A DNA stretch of 64,000 nt from Gemmatimonas groenlandica (GTDB lineage Bacteria > Gemmatimonadota > Gemmatimonadetes > Gemmatimonadales > Gemmatimonadaceae): positions 3,472,001 through 3,536,000 of the forward strand of contig NZ_CP053085.1 in assembly GCF_013004105.1 (NCBI RefSeq), read 5' to 3'. The position numbers and the translations under genes are program-made. Shown here piece by piece: positions 53,274 through 62,477 of the stretch. The notes under the pieces are model-generated. The model worked only from the letters and a program-made list of their open reading frames with translations, was not told where the DNA came from and did not search any database. Position 1 is the stretch's first letter; every line of letters starts with the position of its first letter.

Positions 53274-55025
53274 CTATTTCGCGGCGCGCGCCTTGACCAC
53301 CGACAGCAATCCCGCGTCCACCAGCTTGGGCGGCGTACGCTTTGGTGTCGCCTGCTCCCACGCCGACGCGATTCCCATCAGCGCACGATCGGTCCACGGA
53401 CGCGCCGAGAATTCGAGGCCGAACGGTAAGCCGTTCGCATACGTGCCAGCATACACCACCACTGCCGGCACGCCGATCATGTTGATCCAACTTGTGGCCG
53501 AGTGCGGGCCTTCGCTGACGCGTCCGTCCTGCGGCATCGACTCGTCCGGCGGTGCCATCTGAATGGCGGGGTACACAAAACCATCCAGCTTCATGCGCTC
53601 GAGCGTCGCCACATACTCCGCCAGCATGGCGCGACGCGGCGCGTGATAGTTCCGCTCGGCGTCAGCATCTTGCGCGAGTACGCGTTGCTCGAGCCGCACG
53701 CCAGGCATGACGCGGAAGTTATCCTCCACGCCGATCGACGACACGAACAGTGGGGCGCCGACGACCTGCTCGTACTGCGCGGCCGAGTGATATGTGGCCG
53801 GTCCGAAGGTGGCGAGGAAACGGTCGGTGCCGTCGCGCATGTAGGCATACGTCGACACGCGGCTCGCCATGTTCGCGAAGGCGGGCGGCAGGATGCTGTC
53901 GCTGATGACGACCTCAGCGCCGGCAGCGCGAAGCGATTCGACCGCCTTCATGAACAACGCGCGTGTATCATCGCGCAACGCCATGTTGGCGGCGGCGCGA
54001 ATGGAATCAGCGGCGCGTTCCGGCACATCGGCGGGAATGCCATGGAACGGGATACCACTGCCAGCCATGATGAAAGCCGGCACCCCGAAGCGCTTTCCTT
54101 TGAGCGATGCACCCGTCACCGTTCCCGCAACGGGCGGCACCGAATCCGGTGCCAATAGTGTCTGCGGATCGAGCGAGTCTTTCCCCGCCATCACGGCCAG
54201 CGCAATCGCGGCATCGGTTGCGGTCCGTGCAATCGGCCCCGTGTTGTCGAGCAACCAATCGAGCGGCGCGATACCGGCGATACTGACCAGGCCACGCGTG
54301 GGGAACACCCCAACCAGCGCGCTCGTGGCGGCCGGCATGCGAATGGAGTTGCCGGTATCGGTGCCATTCCCCAAGACCGCCATGTTCGCTGCGACGGCGG
54401 TGACCACACCGCCGCTCGACCCGCCGGGCGAGAAGCGTACGTCGTACGCATTGCCGGTGCGGCCGAACGAGCTGCTGCGATTGGTGTCGCTGTTGGCGAG
54501 ATCCGGCATGTTGGCGAGGCCGACGATGATGGCGCCGGCAGCGCGGAGTCGCGTCACGATCGTCGCGTCCTTGGGTGCGATGAGCTCGTGGCCCGCCCGA
54601 GTAAATCCTTCCCAGCCGGCGGTGGTGATCTGCCCCTGCACGCTGGTGTTGGCCTTGATCACGATCGGCACGCCCCACAGCGGACCGCGGGCTGCGCCGT
54701 TGCCCTTCGCCGCCTCGGCGTCGAGCCGTGCGGCGTCGGCCAGCGCACTCTCGCGCAACACGGTCTCAATGGCGCCATACACGCCGTTGTAGCGATCGAT
54801 GCGATCGAGGTGCCACTGCACCACCTGGGTCACCGTGTATCGCTTGTCGGCGTACAGCTGCTCCAGCGCCGGGACCGTGACGTCGAGGAGATCACGATCG
54901 ACCGCGTTGAGGGCTATTGGTACCGATGGTGGCGCGCAGCCCAGCGTGGCGATGGCCAGAGCGGTCGCGAATGAGCGAACCGCCCTCTCGGAGATCAGCC
55001 TGGAAAGCGAGGGTGCAGCGAGCAT
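53274..55025 (-). CDS. Amidase-signature-family lipoprotein
   Basis: The ATG at 55025 gives a lipoprotein signal with lipobox 'ATLGC'. Amidase-signature enzymes hydrolyse carbon-nitrogen bonds with a Ser-cisSer-Lys triad. The Lys lies in 'GVPIVIKANTS', the cis-Ser in 'FSPGGSSGGVV' and the nucleophile Ser in 'GTDTGNSIRMPAA', where the usual DTGGS reads DTGNS. 'VGVFPTRGLVS' and 'LLDNTGPIARTATDAA' are also typical. The enzyme should act outside the cytoplasm. An ATG at 55067 would add 14 residues. It is divergent from the porin gene and is coupled to the small membrane protein. Confidence 0.9.
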   Translation of the reverse strand: MLAAPSLSRLISERAVRSFATALAIATLGCAPPSVPIALNAVDRDLLDVTVPALEQLYADKRYTVTQVVQWHLDRIDRYNGVYGAIETVLRESALADAARLDAEAAKGNGAARGPLWGVPIVIKANTSVQGQITTAGWEGFTRAGHELIAPKDATIVTRLRAAGAIIVGLANMPDLANSDTNRSSSFGRTGNAYDVRFSPGGSSGGVVTAVAANMAVLGNGTDTGNSIRMPAATSALVGVFPTRGLVSIAGIAPLDWLLDNTGPIARTATDAAIALAVMAGKDSLDPQTLLAPDSVPPVAGTVTGASLKGKRFGVPAFIMAGSGIPFHGIPADVPERAADSIRAAANMALRDDTRALFMKAVESLRAAGAEVVISDSILPPAFANMASRVSTYAYMRDGTDRFLATFGPATYHSAAQYEQVVGAPLFVSSIGVEDNFRVMPGVRLEQRVLAQDADAERNYHAPRRAMLAEYVATLERMKLDGFVYPAIQMAPPDESMPQDGRVSEGPHSATSWINMIGVPAVVVYAGTYANGLPFGLEFSARPWTDRALMGIASAWEQATPKRTPPKLVDAGLLSVVKARAAK

Positions 55026-55155
55026 GAAATGAACTCCATAAACACAGTGGCGCCTACGACGGGTCACGCAACAGGGACAATGTCGCTCAAGAATCGTCCC
55101 TCCGCTGTCGATATGAAACCGTGGGGCGACGTAGCCCGGATCGACGTCCTGATGT

Positions 55156-56283
55156 ATGAAGGCGCCTACGACTATGCGTTCTCGCTCTATTGCGCTGCTC
55201 TCTTTCTGTATCGCGGCAGTCTCCTCAACGGCCGCCGCCCAGTCGGGTGAGTCTCCATTCAGCTTTCACGCCGCGATCAACGCCGGCGCCGGTGTCTCCG
55301 GGAAGCTGCCCATCCTCGGCATTCCATCATACGGCACGTTCGACTATCGGACGGCCGCGCTGCAGTTCCGGTACCGACTCGAGAACTCTGACCAGTTTGT
55401 CGTGCAGTTGGTCAATCGCCGACTCGGACTGAGCCCGTTGCAAACGGCGCTTCCCGATGTCTCGCTGCAGTGGGCCTACTGGCAGCGTCGCGGCAAACTC
55501 GGCGCGATCAAGGTGGGTCGCAATCCGATGCCGCGTGGCATTTTCAACGAGATCCGGTTCGTCGGCACCGTGTTGCCGTTCTTCCGCCCGTCGTTCGAGG
55601 TGTACGGCGAGGGACGCGAGACCGTAGACGGCTTCGTGTACTCGCGCACCGATCGCCTTGGCAGTGGCTCGCTGGAGCTCAACGTATTCGGTGGCAGCAA
55701 CGAGGTGCGCACGCAGGTGGTCACTGCGACGGGCAACTCGATTCGCGCCTTCCGCGGCAACGTGCTCAAGGGTGCGCAAGCCTGGGTGAACGTGGCTCCG
55801 GGGCGCACACGCTTTGGCGGCTACTTCGCGCAGTATCGCATCGACTCCGCCCGCGTGTACGGCTGGCGTCATGAGAGCCTGGTCTCGGCCGAAACACACA
55901 TCGTGCCGCGCACCGTGTTCCGTGCTGAAGGGCTCCGTATCTACGGTGTCGGACCCAAGCAGGACCGCAAGAGCGGCTACGTGCAGGGCGTGTTCAACGT
56001 GAGCGAGAAGTTCGACATCATGTCGGAGATGAGCCTCACGAACAATCGCATCTTTCAGACCGCGCCACTGAGCAACGTGGATGTGGTGGCCACGCGTGAT
56101 CGTGCGCTCGGCGTGACGTATCGCATCGGCGGGGGCGCCCTGCTGCGCCTCGAGCGCCACGACGTGAGCGGCTACGCGTTCGACCAGCTCGTTCCGCTCG
56201 TGAGCACGGTGGCGGGCAAGAGTGTCGTCGCGCCGCAATCGGCCGGCATGTACTGGCTCGGTAGTTTCGCGTTCAGCTTCTAA
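55156..56283 (+). CDS. Outer-membrane porin-like beta-barrel protein
   Basis: A signal peptide ends near 'SSTAAAQS'; ATG codons at 55156 and 55174 are both possible. The mature protein alternates amphipathic strands ('RTAALQFRYRLENSDQFVV', 'VSLQWAYWQRRGKLGAIKVG', 'SGSLELNVFGGSN', 'ALGVTYRIGGGALLRLERHD') and ends in 'FAFSF', a typical barrel terminus with final Phe. It lacks a TonB plug. The gene is 14 bp before the PstS-like gene, so the two may form a phosphate or anion uptake or sensing set, although the substrate is not visible in the sequence. Confidence 0.78.
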   Translation: MKAPTTMRSRSIALLSFCIAAVSSTAAAQSGESPFSFHAAINAGAGVSGKLPILGIPSYGTFDYRTAALQFRYRLENSDQFVVQLVNRRLGLSPLQTALPDVSLQWAYWQRRGKLGAIKVGRNPMPRGIFNEIRFVGTVLPFFRPSFEVYGEGRETVDGFVYSRTDRLGSGSLELNVFGGSNEVRTQVVTATGNSIRAFRGNVLKGAQAWVNVAPGRTRFGGYFAQYRIDSARVYGWRHESLVSAETHIVPRTVFRAEGLRIYGVGPKQDRKSGYVQGVFNVSEKFDIMSEMSLTNNRIFQTAPLSNVDVVATRDRALGVTYRIGGGALLRLERHDVSGYAFDQLVPLVSTVAGKSVVAPQSAGMYWLGSFAFSF

Positions 56284-56297
56284 CCGAGACCATATCC

Positions 56298-56738
56298 ATG
56301 AAAACTCTCTCTCGTATCTTCGCGGCCGCGGTTGCGGCCTGTGTGCTGGCCCTGCCGTCGGCCACGCCGCTGGCCGCCCAGGACTTCAAGGTGATCGTGA
56401 ACAGCGCGAATCCGATCGGTGACATTTCGTCCGCGGCCCTGAGCAAGATCTTCCTGAAGGAATCGGCCGCATTTCCCGGCGGAGGCCCCGCCACGCCAGT
56501 AGACCAAGGCAAGACCAGCGCCGTGCGCGCCGCGTTCAGCAAGCGCATCATCGGCCGGCCGGCAAGCGCGGTCGATACGTACTGGCAGCAGCAGATCTTT
56601 TCCGGCAAGGACGTTCCCCCGGCCGCTAAGGCATCCGATGACGATGTCATCGCCTTCGTCAAAGCAACGCCTGGCGCCGTCGGATACGTCAGCGCCGGAG
56701 CCACTACCGCAGGCGTGAAAGTCGTCGACGTGAAGTAG
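56298..56738 (+). CDS. Short PstS-like periplasmic substrate-binding protein
   Basis: A signal peptide ends near 'TPLAAQD'. The mature part (about 120 aa) is the N-terminal lobe type of phosphate-binding proteins: 'KVIVNSANPIGDISSAALSK' then 'IFLKESAAFPGG' and 'DTYWQQQIFSGKDVPP', closing with 'AFVKATPGAVGYVSAG', a motif near the C-terminus of PstS-like proteins. Its size is less than half of PstS, so it resembles the short stand-alone family often found with porins and sensor genes rather than with ABC transporters. No ABC permease or ATPase is nearby. It lies 14 bp after the porin gene and ends with a small hairpin. Confidence 0.77.
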   Translation: MKTLSRIFAAAVAACVLALPSATPLAAQDFKVIVNSANPIGDISSAALSKIFLKESAAFPGGGPATPVDQGKTSAVRAAFSKRIIGRPASAVDTYWQQQIFSGKDVPPAAKASDDDVIAFVKATPGAVGYVSAGATTAGVKVVDVK

Positions 56739-56748
56739 CATCACGTCG
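56726..56748. terminator. Candidate bidirectional hairpin
   Basis: CGACGTGA (56726-56733) pairs with TCACGTCG (56741-56748) around a 7-nt loop. It overlaps the PstS-like stop codon and lies before the convergent regulator stop (56766). Confidence 0.4.
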
Positions 56749-56765
56749 CGTACGTTGCCGTTCGC

Positions 56766-58106
56766 CTAGTCGCCGGAGACACCGATGCCGTATTCGTCCA
56801 TCTTTTTGTAGAGCGTCGTGCGGGTGATGCCCAACAGCTTGGCGGCTTGCGACCGATGGTTCTTGACCATGCCAAGCACCGCAACAATCTGACGCTTCTC
56901 CGCAGCGCGAATCGACCAGTCTTCGGCGTCCGGCGCGGCATGCCCGGCGTGCATTCCGCGCGCGACGAGTGAGGGCGCCACGTGGTGCGTGTCGATTTCG
57001 GACTCGCCGATCGCGCGCACGAACGATTCCATTACGGTATCGTGCAACTGCGGAATGTTGGCGGGCCACGGGCAGTTGCACAGCCAGTCCAATGCCGCCT
57101 GCGTGAAGCCGTCGGGCCCTTCACCGACGTCGATGCGTGCGCGATCGACAACTCGCAGGCCGATCGTGGCGATCGCGCTGGCGCCACGTTCCCTCAGCGC
57201 GGGGACATTGATCGGCAACACCGCCAGGCGATGGTACAGCGACGGCAGCAGTCGCGTGGCGCGCGCATCGTCGGCCAGATCGCGCCGCGTGGATACGATC
57301 AGGCGCAGCGTAGGCGATGCATCCAGTACACTCAGCAACTGCTGTTGTGCGCCCGCGCTGAGCACGCCGAGATCATCCAGATATAGCGTAATGCGGGAAT
57401 GCGATGCCGCGCGTTCGCTCCGCTCCAGCGCCGTATGCAGCGCGCTTTCCACCGACTCGGGCGAACGATCGAGCAGACCAATCGCCACGAACGTGCGATC
57501 CACCTGCGGCGCGAGCTGATGTACCATCTCGGCAATCGCGCGCTTCCCCGTGCCGGCCTCGCCGATCAGCAACAGCGGGAGCGCGAGCGGTGCGACATGC
57601 TGCACTTGACGCACCACACGCTGCATCGCGAGCGACGGATCGAGCACGCCGTACGGATCGACGACGTGCGCGGCCAGCAGGCGTCGCGAGCGGTGCAAAC
57701 GGGTGCGTTCGAGGCCACGCTCCAACGCCGCCTGCAACAGATCCAGATTGGGCGGCTTGAGCTGGACATCCTCAGCGCCACGCCGGATCGCTCGCACGGC
57801 TTCAGGGACTTCGATCGTGCCACTGAGCAGGACGATCGTGAGCGTCGGGTCGATGGCCCGCAGCTGCTCCATGAGCTCGACCCCCGTCATGCCGATGAGT
57901 CCAAAATCGAGTACGGCCGCGTCATATTCGCGCTCGGCAACGGCGCGCTTTGCCTCCTCGCCGTCGCCGAACGGCGAGACGTCAAAGCCGCGAGACGCCA
58001 GCTGTCGACTGAGGGCCCGCAACATCGACGGCTCGTCGTCGACCACCAAAAGGCGTGGGGCCGCCGCAAATTCCTGCGCGCCGGAATGGTCAGGATGAGC
58101 GCTCAT
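56766..58106 (-). CDS. NtrC-family response regulator without a visible GAFTGA loop
   Basis: The ATG at 58106 removes a poor-quality 133-residue extension. A receiver domain (about 17-130) has 'LLVVDDEPSML', the phospho-Asp in 'DAAVLDFGLIGMTGVEL', 'LLSGT' and the Lys of 'VQLKPPN'. An AAA+ domain follows with Walker A 'GEAGTGKRAI' and a Walker B-like 'LYLDDLG', but the sigma-54-contacting GAFTGA sequence is replaced by unrelated residues ('LLDRSPESVESAL'). The C-terminus is a Fis-type HTH ('KNHRSQAAKLLGITRTTLYK'). It may therefore regulate a non-sigma-54 promoter or act as a repressor. It is divergent from the binding-protein/hybrid-kinase operon, a likely partner. Confidence 0.87.
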   Translation of the reverse strand: MSAHPDHSGAQEFAAAPRLLVVDDEPSMLRALSRQLASRGFDVSPFGDGEEAKRAVAEREYDAAVLDFGLIGMTGVELMEQLRAIDPTLTIVLLSGTIEVPEAVRAIRRGAEDVQLKPPNLDLLQAALERGLERTRLHRSRRLLAAHVVDPYGVLDPSLAMQRVVRQVQHVAPLALPLLLIGEAGTGKRAIAEMVHQLAPQVDRTFVAIGLLDRSPESVESALHTALERSERAASHSRITLYLDDLGVLSAGAQQQLLSVLDASPTLRLIVSTRRDLADDARATRLLPSLYHRLAVLPINVPALRERGASAIATIGLRVVDRARIDVGEGPDGFTQAALDWLCNCPWPANIPQLHDTVMESFVRAIGESEIDTHHVAPSLVARGMHAGHAAPDAEDWSIRAAEKRQIVAVLGMVKNHRSQAAKLLGITRTTLYKKMDEYGIGVSGD

Positions 58107-58305
58107 GGCTTCAGATTCATAAGGCGACGAGTTGCCAGTGCCCGGACGCGGTTGGCCCCAGACCTGCCGATATGGCGCCGTTGAGTGCAATTTTACCTGG
58201 GTATGTCTGCGGCACGCCAGCGGCATCCATGATTGTCCGTTCACGACGACGCGGCGCGTGTTCGAGCGGGGCTCAAGTACTTCTGCCAATCTGAATCGTG
58301 TGCCC

Positions 58306-59190
58306 ATGATCGTTCGCACCGCGATGCGGCTGTCCATCCTTGTGCTGGCGACCGCGGAGCCGTCGCTCGCGCTCGGTCCTTCGGTTCCGAACCGAGTACG
58401 GCCGACCGATGCCGCTGCGATCGCCCGCCCGGTCGAGCCCATCGCGATCGCCGTCGAAGATGGATCCGCCCCCTGGTCCCGGCCCGATGGAACGGGATAC
58501 GCCAACGAGATCGTGGCCGCCGCCTTTGGCGCGCTCGGGATACCGATTGCTCAGCACGTTGTGCCGTATGCGCGCTGCCGGGCGCTCGTGATGGAAGGGA
58601 GCGTCGTGGCCTGCTACAGTATGTCGAAGGCGCCCGACCTGCAGGGCCTCGTGGCGTTTCCCGCCATGCCACTGTTCCGGTGCACGACGGAGCTGGTGCA
58701 GAATCCGGCCCGGCCCGTTTCCGCCACCGCGTCGATCAGCGCGTTGCGCGATCTGCCGCGCGGTACGAGCGTGGGCGTCGTGAACGGTTACGAGTATCCC
58801 CCTGAGGTCGAGGTCGCACGCCAGCGCGGTGCGATCGTGCTGAAGTCGGTCACTTCAGAAGAGTTACTGCTCCGGTTGCTGGCGGCGGGCCGACTGCAGA
58901 CGGCGCTCGTGAATCTGAACGACAGTAAGCCGCTCCCGTTTCTCGCCGCACGCGCAGGCGTGCGTGAGCCGCTCGCCCGGCTCGCCCGCGTAGGCCCGCT
59001 CGATTCACATCTGGGGTTCAGTGTGCGTCATCCCCGGGGGCTCGCATCCCTGCGGCAGTTCGAGCAGGGTATGGCGACCATTCGCCGCAACGGCACACTC
59101 GCCCGCATTGAACGGGCGTGGGCCGACAGCTCGCGGGCCACGATCCTGCGGGCCAAGGGACGGCAGGCAGTACGCGCAGGCGGCGCGTGA
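58306..59190 (+). CDS. Periplasmic substrate-binding protein (family 3-like)
   Basis: A signal peptide ends near 'AEPSLALG'. The mature protein has the two-lobe pattern of bacterial extracellular solute-binding family 3 proteins: 'PIAIAVEDGSAPWSRPDGTG', 'YANEIVAAAFGALGI', 'RCRALVMEGSVVACYSM' and 'LPRGTSVGVVNGYEYPPEVE', with 'LLRLLAAGRLQTALVNL' in the second lobe. No ABC permease follows; instead a hybrid histidine kinase gene overlaps it by 4 bp (GTGA). This suggests a ligand-binding sensor component rather than a transporter. ATG at 58306 or GTG at 58300 could be the start. Confidence 0.77.
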   Translation: MIVRTAMRLSILVLATAEPSLALGPSVPNRVRPTDAAAIARPVEPIAIAVEDGSAPWSRPDGTGYANEIVAAAFGALGIPIAQHVVPYARCRALVMEGSVVACYSMSKAPDLQGLVAFPAMPLFRCTTELVQNPARPVSATASISALRDLPRGTSVGVVNGYEYPPEVEVARQRGAIVLKSVTSEELLLRLLAAGRLQTALVNLNDSKPLPFLAARAGVREPLARLARVGPLDSHLGFSVRHPRGLASLRQFEQGMATIRRNGTLARIERAWADSSRATILRAKGRQAVRAGGA

Positions 59191-61451
59191 CGGTTCCTCT
59201 CGCCACCGGGCACCACGCGCATTCATCGGACGGCTCGATCAGCGGGCGGCTGCTCGTGGCGCTGGGCACCGTGATGTTCGTGTCGTTTGCGATCGTACTC
59301 GCGGTAGTGGTGCTCGTCATGCGCAGCTACGAGATCGATTCGCTGCGTCGGGAGTCGGTCCTGTCGGCGGATCGTCTCGCCAAGGTGCTCGAGCCGGCGC
59401 TGTGGAATGTGGACGTGCCGCACGCCGGCGAGCTGGCGACTGCATACATGGCCGACCAGCGCATCGTTTCGATCACGATTCGCGAGACCCTGCAGGGCGA
59501 GTCCCGACGCTTCGGCAATCTTCGCGCGACCGACACCATGCTGGTGCGACGGGCCGTTGTACACGACGGACAGACCATCGGTGAGATCGATCTGGCCTTC
59601 GACCGTGGCGTGTATCGCGCGCATCTGCGTCGCGACATCAGCCTGGCCATTCTCGTCTCGCTGATCGTATTGGGCGTGTCACTGGCTGGACTGGCCGTGC
59701 TGGTGCGCGCCATGCTCGCCCGTCCGCTGGACGCGCTGTCCCGCGTCGTGACGCACTTCGCACAGGGAGACTACACGGAAGCGGCACAGCGTCGCGTGAT
59801 CGGCTCGGGCGAACTGCGACATCTGAGTGAAGTCTTGTTCGACATGGGCGCGCAGATCGACACGCAAGTGCGCGAACTGACGGAAACCAATCGTCGGCTG
59901 GCGTTTCGTAATGCCGCCCTTGACGCCGCGGCGAATGCCATCTGGATCGTATCGCGCGAAGGCCACATCGAATGGGTCAACACTGCCTTCACCGTCTTGA
60001 CGGGCTACTCGGCCGACGAAGCCATCGGTCAACGGCTGGTCGAGCTGCTCGACGCCGAGGTGCACGACACCGCGTTCTTCGACGCGATCCGGCAGATCAT
60101 TCATACCGGGACGGTGTGGTCGGGCGAGATCACGAGCAAGCGGAAGGATGGTACGGTGTGGGTGGGCGAGCGCACCGTGACGCCGCTGGCTGATCCCACC
60201 GGCTACGTCGCGCATTACATCATCGTCGAACAGGATGTGACGCAGCGCAAGCAGCTCGAAGCGCAGTATCGTCAAGCGCAGAAGATGGAGTCGGTAGGAC
60301 GTCTGGCCGGCGGGATCGCGCACGACTTCAACAACATGTTGAGTGTCATTCTCAGCAACGCCGAGCTGGCGATCGACCAGGTGGAGCCCGGTTCCGCCGT
60401 GCGCGACGACCTTGCCGAGATTCAGCATGCCGCGCAGCGTTCGGTCGATCTCACCCGGCAGCTGCTCGCCTTCGCACGCAAGCAGGACGTTGCGCCGCGC
60501 ACGATCAATTTGAATGCCCTCATCGGCGAGTCGTTGAAGATGTTGGGGCGCATGGTGGGTGAGCAGGTGCAGTTCCTCTGGCGACCGGCCACGGCGCTGT
60601 GGTCGGTTCGTATGGACCCGTCACAGGTCGAGCAGGTCTTGGCGAACCTGTGCGTGAATGCCCGCGATGCCATTCAGTCGGTCGGCACGATTGTGATCGC
60701 CACTGAGAACCGTACGTTGCTGGCGACGGATGGCGATCTCGCCGATCTCACCGCGGGCGACTACGTGGTGATCAACGTGAGCGATACGGGCAGCGGCATG
60801 TCACCGGAGTTGCTGACGCAGATCTTCGAGCCGTTCTTCACCACGAAGTCGATCGGACTCGGCACGGGACTCGGACTCTCCACCGTGTACGGCATCGTGG
60901 CACAGAACGGCGGCGCCGTCCGGGTGTCGAGCACCGTGGGCCAGGGTACCCATTTCGCGATCTATCTTCCGCGCTACACGGGCGAGGAAGACACCGAGGT
61001 GGAGGTCGCCGCCGTCAGCGCGAGCACCACCGGCACCGAAACTGTTCTTGTGGTGGAAGACGAGGCGATGGTGCTCGCCATGGCGGTGCGCATTTTGACG
61101 GCAAATGGGTATCGCGTCCTCGCCGCCGGCTCAGCCGACGCCGCCATTCACACGGCGCAGTCGATGGAGGGCCCACTCGATCTGCTGTTGACCGATGTGA
61201 TCATGCCCAAAATGGCCGGTCCCGACGTCGCCCGTGCGATCGGCGTGATCCATCCGCAGGCCGTGTGTGTGTTCATGTCAGGCTTCGCCGAGGCCGGCGG
61301 GCACACGCCCGCACCGTTCGGAGACAGCGCGTTGCACGTGTCAAAGCCGTTCACGCCGAGTGCGCTGGCGGGAGTGGTGCGCCGGGCGCTGGATACGCGG
61401 AGTCTGGCGCAATCTGCTGCTCGCTCAGCGGGTGCTCATGAACGCGAATAG
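59187..61451 (+). CDS. Hybrid sensor histidine kinase (HAMP-PAS-HisKA-HATPase-REC)
   Basis: The GTG at 59187 overlaps the upstream stop (GTGA). Two membrane segments (about 20-45 and 150-173) bracket a periplasmic region of about 105 residues; a HAMP domain follows the second. A PAS domain (about 245-360) contains 'GHIEWVNTAFTVLTGYSADE'. The dimerisation/phospho-acceptor motif is 'GGIAHDFNNMLSV' with His379. The ATPase has N-, G1- and G2-type motifs 'NLCVNARDAI', 'VSDTGSGMS' and 'GLGTGLGLSTV'. A C-terminal receiver carries Asp670 in 'LLLTDVIMPKMAG'. No output domain is attached, so phosphotransfer to another protein, perhaps the divergent regulator, is expected. Its 3' end overlaps the convergent gene by 27 bp. 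Confidence 0.92.
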   Translation: MTVPLATGHHAHSSDGSISGRLLVALGTVMFVSFAIVLAVVVLVMRSYEIDSLRRESVLSADRLAKVLEPALWNVDVPHAGELATAYMADQRIVSITIRETLQGESRRFGNLRATDTMLVRRAVVHDGQTIGEIDLAFDRGVYRAHLRRDISLAILVSLIVLGVSLAGLAVLVRAMLARPLDALSRVVTHFAQGDYTEAAQRRVIGSGELRHLSEVLFDMGAQIDTQVRELTETNRRLAFRNAALDAAANAIWIVSREGHIEWVNTAFTVLTGYSADEAIGQRLVELLDAEVHDTAFFDAIRQIIHTGTVWSGEITSKRKDGTVWVGERTVTPLADPTGYVAHYIIVEQDVTQRKQLEAQYRQAQKMESVGRLAGGIAHDFNNMLSVILSNAELAIDQVEPGSAVRDDLAEIQHAAQRSVDLTRQLLAFARKQDVAPRTINLNALIGESLKMLGRMVGEQVQFLWRPATALWSVRMDPSQVEQVLANLCVNARDAIQSVGTIVIATENRTLLATDGDLADLTAGDYVVINVSDTGSGMSPELLTQIFEPFFTTKSIGLGTGLGLSTVYGIVAQNGGAVRVSSTVGQGTHFAIYLPRYTGEEDTEVEVAAVSASTTGTETVLVVEDEAMVLAMAVRILTANGYRVLAAGSADAAIHTAQSMEGPLDLLLTDVIMPKMAGPDVARAIGVIHPQAVCVFMSGFAEAGGHTPAPFGDSALHVSKPFTPSALAGVVRRALDTRSLAQSAARSAGAHERE

Positions 61452-62387
61452 CTCTCGCGAGACCTGCGGCGCAAGTCGCTCGAGCGCGTAGCTCGTCATG
61501 AATGTCTTGGCGATAATCTCCCGGCGAAAGCGCGGGGTGATCTCGCCGCTCTGCTTCAGCTGCTCGGCGCGTTGCTTACCGAGGTAGAGAAACGCCAAGC
61601 CCGCCGCATCTTGGCGGCTCACGCGATGGCGCACAAGCGACATATCGAGCGCCCCCACGTACAGCGCGTCGGCCGTCACGTTGCTCCACTCGGCGCGTAG
61701 CGGATCGACGAAGCGCAGCCCACGCAACTGCTGCGAAATCATTCCGCCTTCATCGCCGGCGGCCTCGCGACCTTGCCCGATGGCCTGCACGAGTTCCGTC
61801 GCGAGATCGATCGCCTCGTCGTCACGTGCCGCATCGTCCTGTGCGGCATCGGCGGCGGCTGGCGCGCTGCCCACCACGGCATCGGCGATGTGCACGACGA
61901 GCTGGGCCGCTCGTTCGACACTCTCACGCGTGCCCTCATTTGTCCACGCACGGCTGCTCCAGCGAATCCACTCGCGCCCGTCCAACTGCGCAATGGTCAC
62001 CGCGGCCGTGTTCAGTGCCTCGAGAAACGCCGGCGCCGACAGCGACGCCACCTCGGCGCGCGATCGGATATCCTCCGAGCACATGCTGAGCGCGGTGTAG
62101 AGCTGTCCGTCTTCGGCGCGCACCCACTTACGGTCAACATCCAGCACGATCACGTCGGCGCCGAGCACGCTGGAGAGCATGGTCTCCAGAATCGTGTGCG
62201 TCTTCACCGAACCCTCGCGGTGCGTGAGCGCGTCGAGCGCCGCGTACTCATGTTGCGCCCACTCGTGCTCGGTCACGATATCACCCGCCGCCGCGCGCGC
62301 TTGAAACTCGGCGAACTGCGCGGCCAGATGCGTGGGCGGGCCGAGCACGATGGTGAGCTCGGTCAGGTCGAAGGAGGTGCGGTCCAT
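61425..62387 (-). CDS. Hypothetical protein
   Basis: The 320-residue product has no signal peptide and no recognised domain. The N-terminal half is mixed, with 'ADVIVLDVDRKWVRAEDG' and 'QLYTALSMCSEDIRSRAEV'; residues about 160-205 are Ala/Asp-rich and probably disordered; the C-terminal third is helical ('HRVSRQDAAGLAFLYLGKQR', 'FRREIIAKTFMTSYALERL'). I cannot assign a function. It is convergent with the hybrid kinase gene, overlapping it by 27 bp, and divergent from the GIY-YIG operon, whose promoter region it shares. Confidence 0.6.
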   Translation of the reverse strand: MDRTSFDLTELTIVLGPPTHLAAQFAEFQARAAAGDIVTEHEWAQHEYAALDALTHREGSVKTHTILETMLSSVLGADVIVLDVDRKWVRAEDGQLYTALSMCSEDIRSRAEVASLSAPAFLEALNTAAVTIAQLDGREWIRWSSRAWTNEGTRESVERAAQLVVHIADAVVGSAPAAADAAQDDAARDDEAIDLATELVQAIGQGREAAGDEGGMISQQLRGLRFVDPLRAEWSNVTADALYVGALDMSLVRHRVSRQDAAGLAFLYLGKQRAEQLKQSGEITPRFRREIIAKTFMTSYALERLAPQVSRELFAFMSTR

Positions 62388-62426
62388 CGGCGAAAGATGA
62401 CGTGGCGACCGCGACTTCGAGATCCG

Positions 62427-62471
62427 ATATTTACCCGGGTGTATTGACAGATATTTACATCCGGATATAAT
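62427..62471 (+). promoter_or_regulatory. Strong promoter with repeated operator-like half-sites for the GIY-YIG operon
   Basis: TTGACA (62444-62449) and TATAAT (62466-62471) are both exact consensus, 16 bp apart, and the start point would be the A of the ATG at 62478. Two direct repeats of ATATTTAC (62427-62434, 62451-62458) are each followed by a short palindrome, ACCCGGGT (62433-62440) and ATCCGGAT (62459-62466). One pair lies before the -35 and the other inside the spacer and -10, as expected for repressor binding. Confidence 0.8.
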
Positions 62472-62477
62472 TCATGT

